From WQUF01 sp031549525 (lineage in GTDB: Bacteria; Bacillota; Clostridia; Clostridiales; Clostridiaceae): a DNA stretch of 8,517 nt. Shown in pieces: positions 1 through 6,341 of the stretch. Position 1 is the first letter of the stretch. Each line of letters starts with the position of its first letter. The stretch covers positions 1-8,517 of the forward strand of contig JAVBPQ010000160.1 of assembly GCA_031549525.1 (NCBI GenBank). Direction: 5' to 3'. Both the position numbers and the translations under genes were made by a program. Under the pieces are notes generated by a model. It saw only the letters and a program-made list of their open reading frames with translations. It searched no databases and was not told where the DNA came from.

Positions 1-10
1 TTAAACTCTA

Positions 11-38
11 TTGACATCTACAGTAAAAGCATTATATC
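11..38 (+). promoter_or_regulatory. Putative sigma-A-type promoter of ftsH
   Basis: A perfect -35 hexamer TTGACA (11-16) is followed after 16 bases by TATATC (33-38), which matches 4 of 6 positions of the -10 consensus. The start of transcription would fall near 45, giving a leader of about 20 bases before the ftsH start at 66. This also argues against the in-frame ATG at 39, which would lie at the promoter itself. Only sequence resemblance supports this. Confidence 0.5.
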
Positions 39-65
39 ATGACGACTATAGAAGGAGGTTTTTTT

Positions 66-2027
66 ATGGATAACAAAAATACCAACAACGATCATAAACC
101 ACCAATAAGAAATTCCAGCGGATTACTCAATATAATTATCATAGGCATTGTCATCACCTACCTTTTTAATTCTTTATTTGGTAGCTTTAAGTCCAATACC
201 AAGTTTCAAGTAACCTATAGTCAATTTATAAAGCTTGTAGAAAGTGGTAATGTTGAAAAGGTACAACTAGATAGTGATCAAATTCTTGTAAATCTTAAAA
301 AAACTTTAGATGCAGAAGCTGTAAAAGAAATCATTGTCAATAACAATACTGATGAAAATTATAATAAACAAATAGATAATATTATAAAATCAGGTCAAAT
401 TTTTTATACAGGACTAGTAGATGACCCTGAGCTTATAGATAGATTGCTCTCTAATAATGTAGAGATATTTAAGCCAATTACAAATTCTACACCTATTATC
501 GATTTTATTGCAAGTTGGGTAATACCTATTGTGATAATGTACGTGCTCTACATATTCTTCTTACGTTCTATGAAAAAAAGACTTGGGGGCATGGAAGGCG
601 GTATAGGGGGCATTATGAATGTAGGAAAATCAAGTGCCAAACTATATGAGCTAGAACAAAATACAGGTGTAAAATTTAAAGATGTAGCAGGACAAGATGA
701 AGCTAAGGAGAGTCTTGATGAGATCGTAGATTTTTTGCATAATCCTGAAAAATACCAAAAAATTGGTGCAAAACAACCTAAAGGGGCACTGCTTGTTGGT
801 CCTCCTGGAACGGGTAAAACACTTCTTGCTAAAGCTGTAGCAGGAGAAGCTAATGTTCCATTTTTCTCGCTGTCAGGTTCTGAATTTGTAGAGATGTTTG
901 TAGGAGTCGGGGCATCAAGAGTTAGGGACTTATTTAATCAAGCTTCTAAAAAAGCACCATGCATAGTTTTTATTGATGAAATAGATGCTATTGGAAAAAG
1001 CCGTGATAATCAAATTGGAGGTAATGATGAGCGTGAGCAAACATTAAATCAACTTTTAGCAGAAATGGATGGCTTTGATACTTCAAAGGGAATTGTAGTT
1101 TTAGCTGCTACTAATAGACCTGAAATATTAGATAAAGCTCTTTTAAGACCTGGACGTTTTGATAGAAGGATCATAGTAGAAAGACCAGACTTACCTGGAC
1201 GTGAAGCAATTTTAAAAGTACATGCAAACAAAGTCAAGATGGATTCATCCTGTAATTTAAGGGAAATTGCATTAGCAACAAGTGGAGCATCAGGTGCCGA
1301 TTTAGCAAATATGATAAATGAAGCTGCTCTTCGTGCGGTTCGCATGAATAGAGAGGTTGTTAAACAAGAAGATTTGATGGAAGCTGTTGAAGTTGTCATT
1401 GCTGGTAAGGAGAAAAAAGATCGCATAATGAACCCTAAAGAAAAAGTTATGGTAGCTTTTCATGAAGTAGGTCATGCACTTGTAACTGCTCTGGAAAAGG
1501 ATGGTCAACCTGTTCAGAAGATCACCATTGTGCCTCGTACCATGGGTTCACTAGGTTATACTATGAATATGCCTGAGGAAGAGCGCTATCTTATGACTAA
1601 AGATGAATTGCTCACTCAAATAACTACGCTTTTAGGTGGTCGTGCTGCAGAAGAGATTGAATTTCAGCAGTGTTCCACAGGCGCTTCTAATGATATTGAA
1701 CGTGCTACTAAAATAGCTCGCAGCATGGTTACTCAATATGGTATGAGCAAAAGATTTGATATGATGAACCTTGAAAGTATTCAAAATCAATATTTAGATG
1801 GGCGTCCTGTGACAAATTATTCAGATTCAACAGGTACAGCCATCGATGAAGAGGTTCGTTTAATAATTAAAGAATGCCATGAAAGAGCTATAAACCTCCT
1901 TAAGAAAAATCATTTAAAACTTCAGGAAATTGCACAATTTCTCTATGAAAAGGAGACAATTACAGGAACTCAGTTTATGGAGATTCTATGTAAGGATTCC
2001 AATAATTCTAATATAATTAAAAAATAG
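66..2027 (+). CDS. ftsH: FtsH, membrane-anchored ATP-dependent zinc metalloprotease
   Basis: This gene encodes a complete AAA+ protease of 653 residues, the usual FtsH length, which degrades damaged or regulatory membrane and cytosolic proteins at the inner face of the membrane. Visible in order: an N-terminal membrane segment (about 20-38), an extracytoplasmic domain (about 40-141), a second membrane segment (about 146-166), Walker A GPPGTGKT (245-252), Walker B VFIDEID (301-307), the second region of homology with arginine fingers in RPGRFDR (361-367), and the M41 zinc site HEVGH (466-470). D543 in NDIER is the likely third zinc ligand. The usual motif is HEAGH, so this copy has Val for Ala. 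The start at 66 is chosen because GAAGGAGG (51-58) lies 7 bases upstream; an in-frame ATG at 39 has no such site. Clostridia often carry more than one FtsH, and this could be a paralogue rather than the housekeeping copy. Confidence 0.95.
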   Translation: MDNKNTNNDHKPPIRNSSGLLNIIIIGIVITYLFNSLFGSFKSNTKFQVTYSQFIKLVESGNVEKVQLDSDQILVNLKKTLDAEAVKEIIVNNNTDENYNKQIDNIIKSGQIFYTGLVDDPELIDRLLSNNVEIFKPITNSTPIIDFIASWVIPIVIMYVLYIFFLRSMKKRLGGMEGGIGGIMNVGKSSAKLYELEQNTGVKFKDVAGQDEAKESLDEIVDFLHNPEKYQKIGAKQPKGALLVGPPGTGKTLLAKAVAGEANVPFFSLSGSEFVEMFVGVGASRVRDLFNQASKKAPCIVFIDEIDAIGKSRDNQIGGNDEREQTLNQLLAEMDGFDTSKGIVVLAATNRPEILDKALLRPGRFDRRIIVERPDLPGREAILKVHANKVKMDSSCNLREIALATSGASGADLANMINEAALRAVRMNREVVKQEDLMEAVEVVIAGKEKKDRIMNPKEKVMVAFHEVGHALVTALEKDGQPVQKITIVPRTMGSLGYTMNMPEEERYLMTKDELLTQITTLLGGRAAEEIEFQQCSTGASNDIERATKIARSMVTQYGMSKRFDMMNLESIQNQYLDGRPVTNYSDSTGTAIDEEVRLIIKECHERAINLLKKNHLKLQEIAQFLYEKETITGTQFMEILCKDSNNSNIIKK

Positions 2028-2032
2028 CTCAA

Positions 2033-2061
2033 TTAATATTTGAATTAAAATATGTTATAAT
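2033..2061 (+). promoter_or_regulatory. Putative extended -10 promoter of the small gene after ftsH
   Basis: A consensus TATAAT (2056-2061) is preceded by TG with a one-base gap (2053-2054), the extended -10 pattern. A weak -35 TTAATA (2033-2038) sits 17 bases upstream. No terminator is visible after ftsH, so the small gene may also be reached by read-through. Confidence 0.45.
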
Positions 2062-2089
2062 AAGAATATCACAAAGGGGGTTGATATTA

Positions 2090-2356
2090 TTGAATAAAAA
2101 GATAATGCGCTTTATTTATTTTCTATCAATTATATTTATATTTATCAACATTGATGGTAATACTCTAAATTTGAAGAATATAGATAATACTCTTAAAACT
2201 TATAATTATAAGGAAGCTGTTTATAACAAAAAAGAGTTTTTAGATCGTGTAAATACACCTGTCACTCCTGTCTATATTGATGACTCATATGGCGGCATGG
2301 TTCAACCTCTGCCAGTAATAACGCCTAAGTATGATGTAATAAATTTATCAAAATAA
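2090..2356 (+). CDS. Small hypothetical protein with N-terminal membrane or signal segment
   Basis: An 88-residue protein that I do not recognise. The TTG at 2090 is preferred as start because AAAGGGGG (2073-2080) lies 9 bases upstream. The in-frame TTG at 2081 touches this site and the ATG at 2105 is too far away. The N-terminus has lysines followed by a hydrophobic stretch (about residues 8-20, rich in Phe and Ile), consistent with an uncleaved anchor or signal peptide and an extracytoplasmic remainder. The rest is Asn/Lys/Tyr-rich and ends in a Pro-containing segment (PVTPVYIDDSYGG, then PLPVITPKYD). There is no Cys, lipobox or known motif. It has its own putative promoter and ends at a clear terminator, which supports a real gene. 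A link to FtsH is only positional. Confidence 0.6.
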   Translation: MNKKIMRFIYFLSIIFIFINIDGNTLNLKNIDNTLKTYNYKEAVYNKKEFLDRVNTPVTPVYIDDSYGGMVQPLPVITPKYDVINLSK

Positions 2357-2359
2357 TTA

Positions 2360-2402
2360 AAGCCTAAATCTTTGCAATTGCAATTGGTTTAGGCTTATTT
2401 TT
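2360..2402. terminator. Bidirectional intrinsic terminator between convergent genes
   Basis: The arms AAGCCTAAATC (2360-2370) and GGTTTAGGCTT (2386-2396) pair over 11 positions with one G-U. The 15-base loop contains a repeated CAATTG. On the + strand the stem is followed by ATTTTTATATTT; on the - strand by an AT-rich tail (TTTAATTATTTT). It lies 3 bases after the small + strand gene and just before the stop of the - strand TPM gene, so it probably serves both. Confidence 0.8.
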
Positions 2403-2406
2403 ATAT

Positions 2407-3231
2407 TTAAAATTTTCTTCCACCACCGCCATGACTTCTTCCACTTGAAGATGTATGAGTTGAGCCACCTCCTCTTGATCCCCCCCCTGAACTACTACTA
2501 TTTCTTGAACGTCTTGAGGTATGAGTGCTCATAAATCTATCTTCGCTTCTAAAAAGCGAAACCTCTTTATCAGTTAAATATACACTAGCATTTGGGGCAG
2601 GAGAAAAACTAAGCCTGTGAAGCCCCAACATTACTCCTAAAACAATTGCTGAAACTGTTAGCCCTATAATAAGACAAACAGCAAGGATCTGAATTCTTGA
2701 ATATCTAAGGTGTAATGGCAAATCCTTTACTTTTTCCCAGTTGATATATTCATTCACATGTGAATCAACAGTCTTTAAAAACTTATATGCTGAATTAAAA
2801 TATTCTCCATTCTTTAGATCGCCATATATTACATCTATTGTCTTATCTATATCATTATCATTAAAGTAGCGTATTGCTTTACCTGTAGTGCTTATCCAGA
2901 CTTCCCTCTCCTGCATATTTACTAAGAGCAATATTCCTGTATAATCATTGCCATATCCAAAGCCATTATAATCAAAGAAATCATCAGCATATTCCATAGA
3001 GCTTTTTCCTTCTGAATCCCTTATAGTAACGATTACAGTATCTAGTTGCAATCTTTCTGATATTTCATTTGCCATTGTAGAAAGGGTTTTTTCTTCAGAA
3101 TCTTCTAATAAATTAGCATAATCATAAACCTTTATACTAGTATCAAAAGAAGCAGCACTGATTTCCATGATTAACATCATACCAAAGCTAACAATTAATA
3201 ACACTATAGAAGATATTATTCTCTTAATCAA
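2407..3231 (-). CDS. TPM-domain membrane protein (YdjH-like)
   Basis: A 274-residue protein with a hydrophobic N-terminal signal or anchor (about 4-21), a TPM domain (about 30-160, formerly DUF477; VYDYANLL near 35-42, DDFFDYNGFG at 83-92, GILLLV at 99-104), a second membrane segment (about 180-203), and a low-complexity tail (about 239-274) of Ser, Gly, Arg and His with GGGSRGGG. This layout is typical of bacterial TPM membrane proteins. The start is a TTG at 3231, which overlaps the TGA stop of the upstream gene as TTGA. The site AGGGGTGA lies just upstream within that gene, pointing to translational coupling. Upstream in-frame ATGs would extend the protein into the previous gene without a good ribosome binding site. 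In B. subtilis YdjH is part of the PspA-YdjGHI envelope-stress system; the same role here is inferred from the gene pair. Confidence 0.85.
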   Translation of the reverse strand: MIKRIISSIVLLIVSFGMMLIMEISAASFDTSIKVYDYANLLEDSEEKTLSTMANEISERLQLDTVIVTIRDSEGKSSMEYADDFFDYNGFGYGNDYTGILLLVNMQEREVWISTTGKAIRYFNDNDIDKTIDVIYGDLKNGEYFNSAYKFLKTVDSHVNEYINWEKVKDLPLHLRYSRIQILAVCLIIGLTVSAIVLGVMLGLHRLSFSPAPNASVYLTDKEVSLFRSEDRFMSTHTSRRSRNSSSSGGGSRGGGSTHTSSSGRSHGGGGRKF

Positions 3232-4286
3232 ATGAACATCACCCCTATAAAACATATTAAAGTTACAATAGCAAATATACCACCAAACCATGCAGCACAG
3301 AGCCCTATAGAAAGAGGGAGCCTACCTGTGATTTTTCCCGTCTGGCCATTCATAGCAAATATATAGCTCTTTCCCTTATAGTTAGTCATAAGTATCCAAA
3401 CAGGAAGCATTACATTTTTATGTACTTCTCTTCTTACTTTAATATTTTGCCTTAGCACATTAACATAAGAATAAGCAATTACAGTAGATCTTATCATAGA
3501 ATCTGTTGTTTTATAAAATCTTGAAGATGCATTACTATATGCTTTCTCTGCTTCCACATCATAACTTTCAGCATAATGACCTGATAGATATTCCATAGTA
3601 AAATTGACCAATTTGGAATAATCAAACGGCTCTAAAGATTGCATTAAATTGTCATCCATTCTCATTGATCCATCTGCTGGCACATTTTTAAAGGATACTC
3701 TTCCAGCACGTTCTACTTGATAAGTATCAGTTTTAGTATAAGAATAATTACTATCACTCCAGTGTGATACCTTTGTAGCTCTTGCTGTAAGCTCTGCATC
3801 TAAATCCACACTAAAAAGCCAAAATGGAACATATAAACCTGAAACCTCACCCCTTTTAGCATATTCTTTAAAATCCTTAGGAAGCAAAGGCCTTTTTTTA
3901 CATAGATTTTGAACAGCTTCTACTGCAGCTTCCTTTTTTAGTTGAAATGGAATTAAAGCTATAGGTCTATGCTCATCAGTTAAGTTAGAAGCTATAATGG
4001 TGGAATTGTGGCAATAGACACAAAATGTAGCTGCTGTATTTTTATCTGTTATAATTTTACCACCGCAGCTTGGGCACATATATGCTATAGCATCTTCTTC
4101 ATATTTATCATGTTCATGGTAAATAAGCTCTTCATCTAAAACTCCTCTTTCCCCTTGAACATCTATATCCTTAAGATCTTCTTTAGTAAATTCTGACAAA
4201 CAAAAATCACACACCCATTTTTGCTTGTCAATATCATAAGATAAAGATGCAGAACATTTAGGACATTTATAACTTATGACTTCCAT
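3228..4286 (-). CDS. TFIIB-type zinc-ribbon membrane protein (YdjG-like)
   Basis: This 352-residue protein carries two N-terminal zinc knuckles: CPKC/CDFC (Cys 8, 11, 26, 29) and CPSC/CVYC (Cys 71, 74, 89, 92). An acidic linker lies between them. A central domain of no recognised enzymatic motif follows (about 100-320), with a LIPFQL strand and a GLYVPFWLF segment. The C-terminus is strongly hydrophobic (about 325-352), so the protein is probably tail-anchored with one or two membrane passes. The start at 4286 has AAAGGAAA (4293-4300) upstream. It is the first gene of a two-gene unit with the TPM protein, overlapping it by 4 bases. The order and sizes match B. subtilis ydjG-ydjH, whose products act with PspA and the SPFH protein YdjI; neither partner is in this window. 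The zinc ribbon is probably a protein-interaction module rather than a transcription factor. Confidence 0.85.
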   Translation of the reverse strand: MEVISYKCPKCSASLSYDIDKQKWVCDFCLSEFTKEDLKDIDVQGERGVLDEELIYHEHDKYEEDAIAYMCPSCGGKIITDKNTAATFCVYCHNSTIIASNLTDEHRPIALIPFQLKKEAAVEAVQNLCKKRPLLPKDFKEYAKRGEVSGLYVPFWLFSVDLDAELTARATKVSHWSDSNYSYTKTDTYQVERAGRVSFKNVPADGSMRMDDNLMQSLEPFDYSKLVNFTMEYLSGHYAESYDVEAEKAYSNASSRFYKTTDSMIRSTVIAYSYVNVLRQNIKVRREVHKNVMLPVWILMTNYKGKSYIFAMNGQTGKITGRLPLSIGLCAAWFGGIFAIVTLICFIGVMFI

Positions 4287-4316
4287 TGTTTATTTCCTTT
4301 CGAAATTTACAATTTT

Positions 4317-4346
4317 ATTATATTTTTACTAAATTTATAATTGCAA
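4317..4346 (-). promoter_or_regulatory. Putative sigma-A promoter of the zinc-ribbon/TPM operon
   Basis: Read on the - strand, TTGCAA (4346-4341) is followed after 18 bases by a perfect TATAAT (4322-4317). Transcription would start near 4310, about 24 bases before the start codon. The spacer contains AAATTTAGTAAA (4336-4325), a 12-mer that also occurs at the tpl promoter, so a shared operator is possible. Confidence 0.55.
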
Positions 4347-4360
4347 TAGTATAATTATTT

Positions 4361-4385
4361 AGGTATTATAGTATATTTAATACCT
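4361..4385. repeat. Inverted repeat upstream of the zinc-ribbon operon
   Basis: AGGTATTA (4361-4368) and TAATACCT (4378-4385) are perfect 8-bp inverted arms separated by 9 AT-only or nearly AT-only bases. The repeat lies between the GntR gene and the putative promoter of the zinc-ribbon operon. There is no T-tract on either side, so it does not look like a terminator. An operator is a reasonable guess but nothing more. Confidence 0.5.
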
Positions 4386-4419
4386 TAAAAAGTCAAGCAA
4401 TTGTATAGTTAATTGTTTA

Positions 4420-5055
4420 CTATGTTATATGGTTTATAAGACGCTTTTTGCCATTTTCAAGATGATAAAACATCTTATCAACTGCTCTTTCAACATTACC
4501 TAAACAAACTTCCTCAAATACTTGAAGGTGTTCTTCATAGCTCTCTTTTTGATAATTATTACCTGTAGATTTAATCACTACTATTGAAAATAATCCCTTT
4601 ATCTGATTATGCATATTTTTGAATCTATTATTTGAAATATAATTATAAAACATCTCATGAAAATTATTTAAATAATATTCTTTTGACTCATAAAAATTAG
4701 ATTTTTGCTCATCTAATACTCTATTAAGATCACATATTAAACTTTCTCTCTTTTCTGATGCCATAGCAAGACGCACAGCATAGCTATCATGCAGAGCACA
4801 TATATCATGAATTTCTATCATATCTTTGAGCGTAAGCTCAATAACCTTTGCTCCTTGATTTATATTAAATTCTACAAACCCTTCTTGAGAAAGTCTAGTG
4901 AGAGCCTCTCGAACTGGAGTACTGCTCACATTAAAAACTTCCTGAAGATCACGTATGGTTAATTTTTGTCCACATGGTATAGTCTGCAATATGATATCCT
5001 GACGAAGCTTATTATATATTTGTTCTGCAAGTGAAACTTTAACCAACTCTATCAT
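4420..5055 (-). CDS. GntR-family transcriptional regulator, FCD (FadR-like) subfamily
   Basis: A 211-residue DNA-binding repressor or activator. The N-terminal winged helix (about 9-70) has the hallmark pattern: EQIYNKLRQDI, then IRDLQEVFNVSSTPVREALTRLSQEGFV (recognition helix about 46-56). The C-terminal all-helical FCD domain shows the His ligands H123 (NFHEM), H166 (EEHLQ) and H188 (FYHLE). The Asp usually found four residues before the first His is Leu119, so metal or ligand binding may be altered. FCD domains usually bind small carboxylates or sugar acids; the ligand here is unknown. The start has AGGAGA 7 bases upstream. It follows galM by 19 bases on the same strand, so the two are probably co-transcribed. 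The dyads near the galM/tpl promoters are candidate binding sites, which is inference from position. Confidence 0.9.
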   Translation of the reverse strand: MIELVKVSLAEQIYNKLRQDIILQTIPCGQKLTIRDLQEVFNVSSTPVREALTRLSQEGFVEFNINQGAKVIELTLKDMIEIHDICALHDSYAVRLAMASEKRESLICDLNRVLDEQKSNFYESKEYYLNNFHEMFYNYISNNRFKNMHNQIKGLFSIVVIKSTGNNYQKESYEEHLQVFEEVCLGNVERAVDKMFYHLENGKKRLINHIT

Positions 5056-5074
5056 ATATATCTCCTAAAATTTA

Positions 5075-6118
5075 TTAAAAATTCATAACTTTAAAACTAT
5101 ATTTTGTAGTAGATAAAAACACTTCATTCTTATCAATTACACAATTTGAAAAATTATTACTGTTTATAGCATCAGGTTCTATTTGAGTTTCAAGGCATAT
5201 CCCCATATATTTTTTGCTAAGAGTACCATTTACTTTAAAATCCTCTTTCATCTTATTAGATGTATATACTACAACAGATGGAGCGCTTGTTTCAACTATA
5301 AGCCCTCTTCCGCTTAATCTATCATATAACATTATTTCATTGTCAAAATGCTTATTTAAAATAAAAGTATGATCATAGCCACCACCTACAATTTCATTTT
5401 GGATATAACTAGGATTAAGCCCATCTGAAATATTTTTTAATTCATTAAAATCAAATGGCGTATCTTTTACATCTATTAGCTTACCAGTAGGAATGCATTT
5501 TTCATCAATCTCCAAAAAATTATCAGAAGATATTTTTAAAAGATGATCATAAATAGTATTTTTAGCATTTCCGCTTAAATTAAAATAAGAATGACTAGTA
5601 GGATTTAAAATGGTCTTTCCATCGGCTTCTCCTCTATAATGGATTACAAATTCATCTTCATCTGTAAGCGTATATTTTACTTCCATTTTTATATTCCCAG
5701 GAAATCCACAAGAGCCATCTTTGCTAAAATAAGTAAATTTCAATGTAGATTCGTCTTCATAACCTACATCCCATATGGAATGACTAAAATTATTAATGCC
5801 TCCATGCAAACAATTTTCTCCATCATTTTTTTCTAAAAAATATTCTTTATCATCTATAGAAAACTTAGCATCTTTTATCCTACCTGCAACTCTTCCAATA
5901 ATTGCACCAAAGTAAGCTTCATTAACTTTATAATCACAAAAATCATCGAAGCTTAAAACTATATTTTCATAATTTCCATATCTATCTGGAGTTAAAATTT
6001 CAGTTATTATGCCTCCATAGTTTAAACAACTTATTTCTATATTATTTTTATTTTTTAATGTAAATTTATAAATATCCTTTCCATCTATAGTACCTAAAAT
6101 TTTTTTAGTAACTGCCAT
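5075..6118 (-). CDS. galM: Aldose 1-epimerase (galactose mutarotase)
   Basis: A complete 347-residue protein of the GalM family, which interconverts the alpha and beta anomers of galactose, glucose and related sugars in the cytoplasm, feeding sugar kinases. Visible family landmarks are NYGGIITEILTPDRYGNYENIVL (33-55), R80 in GRVAGR, H105 in LHGG, the catalytic acid H176 in NPTSHSYFNLSG, D249 in GGGYDH for substrate binding, and the catalytic base E310 in GICLETQ. Length is normal and no signal peptide is seen. AAAGGGG (about 6131-6137) lies upstream of the ATG at 6118, though spaced rather far at about 12 bases. No galactokinase or uridylyltransferase is present, so the sugar handled cannot be deduced. 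It leads a unit with the GntR regulator and is divergent from tpl. Confidence 0.93.
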   Translation of the reverse strand: MAVTKKILGTIDGKDIYKFTLKNKNNIEISCLNYGGIITEILTPDRYGNYENIVLSFDDFCDYKVNEAYFGAIIGRVAGRIKDAKFSIDDKEYFLEKNDGENCLHGGINNFSHSIWDVGYEDESTLKFTYFSKDGSCGFPGNIKMEVKYTLTDEDEFVIHYRGEADGKTILNPTSHSYFNLSGNAKNTIYDHLLKISSDNFLEIDEKCIPTGKLIDVKDTPFDFNELKNISDGLNPSYIQNEIVGGGYDHTFILNKHFDNEIMLYDRLSGRGLIVETSAPSVVVYTSNKMKEDFKVNGTLSKKYMGICLETQIEPDAINSNNFSNCVIDKNEVFLSTTKYSFKVMNF

Positions 6119-6170
6119 AAGACTCTTGCCCCTTTATTTATTAATATAAAAAATATTTTATCAGAGAAAT

Positions 6171-6198
6171 GCTATAACAAGCAAATAAATATTCTCAA
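6171..6198 (-). promoter_or_regulatory. Putative promoter of galM-gntR
   Basis: Read on the - strand, TTGAGA (6198-6193) and TATAGC (6176-6171) are 16 bases apart, and TG sits one base before the -10 hexamer, the extended -10 pattern. Transcription would begin near 6164, about 45 bases before the galM start. Confidence 0.45.
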
Positions 6199-6246
6199 TT
6201 TAACTTTTATCTTGATATAAAAACAATATAGTCAATATTTTTAGTC

Positions 6247-6306
6247 TTACTAAATAATTATACATATTGCATTATGCATAATTATTTGATATTCTAAATT
6301 TAGTAA
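6247..6306. promoter_or_regulatory. Composite dyad over the tpl promoter
   Basis: A perfect 12-bp palindrome ATTATGCATAAT (6271-6282) and outer 9-bp arms TTACTAAAT (6247-6255) and ATTTAGTAA (6298-6306) share exactly the same centre, between 6276 and 6277. The box TTTAGT also occurs at 6240-6245, forming TTTAGTCTTACTAAA (6240-6254). The palindrome sits between the putative -35 and -10 of tpl, and the right arm lies at the expected transcription start. This arrangement suggests a dimeric or tetrameric regulator, possibly the neighbouring GntR protein, but AT-richness makes chance symmetry easier. Confidence 0.45.
6267..6295 (+). promoter_or_regulatory. Putative extended -10 promoter of tpl
   Basis: TTGCAT (6267-6272) is followed after 17 bases by TATTCT (6290-6295), and TG (6287-6288) is placed one base before the -10 hexamer. 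The leader to the start codon would be about 40 bases, ending in the strong ribosome binding site GAGGTGA (6328-6334), 7 bases before the ATG at 6342. Confidence 0.45.
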
Positions 6307-6341
6307 ACGATTTATTATTATATTTGTGAGGTGATTTCTTA

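Noticed and set aside
39..65. ATG at 39 as the ftsH start
   Set aside because: It overlaps the putative promoter and has no ribosome binding site, whereas the ATG at 66 has GAAGGAGG at ideal spacing.
1049..1508. Open frames on the - strand inside ftsH, and one on the + strand inside galM (5639-5836)
   Set aside because: They lie fully within strongly supported genes, have no ribosome binding sites of note and give proteins without recognisable features; they are antisense shadows.
4365..4396. Promoter TTGACT...TATAAT upstream of the zinc-ribbon gene
   Set aside because: The spacing is 20 bases to TATAAT or 15 to TATACT, both poor. The TTGCAA-18-TATAAT pair at 4346-4317 is better placed.
6251..6265. 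PerR- or Fur-like operator in the galM-tpl region
   Set aside because: Only the AT-only core matches; about half of the consensus positions fail, as expected by chance in such AT-rich DNA.
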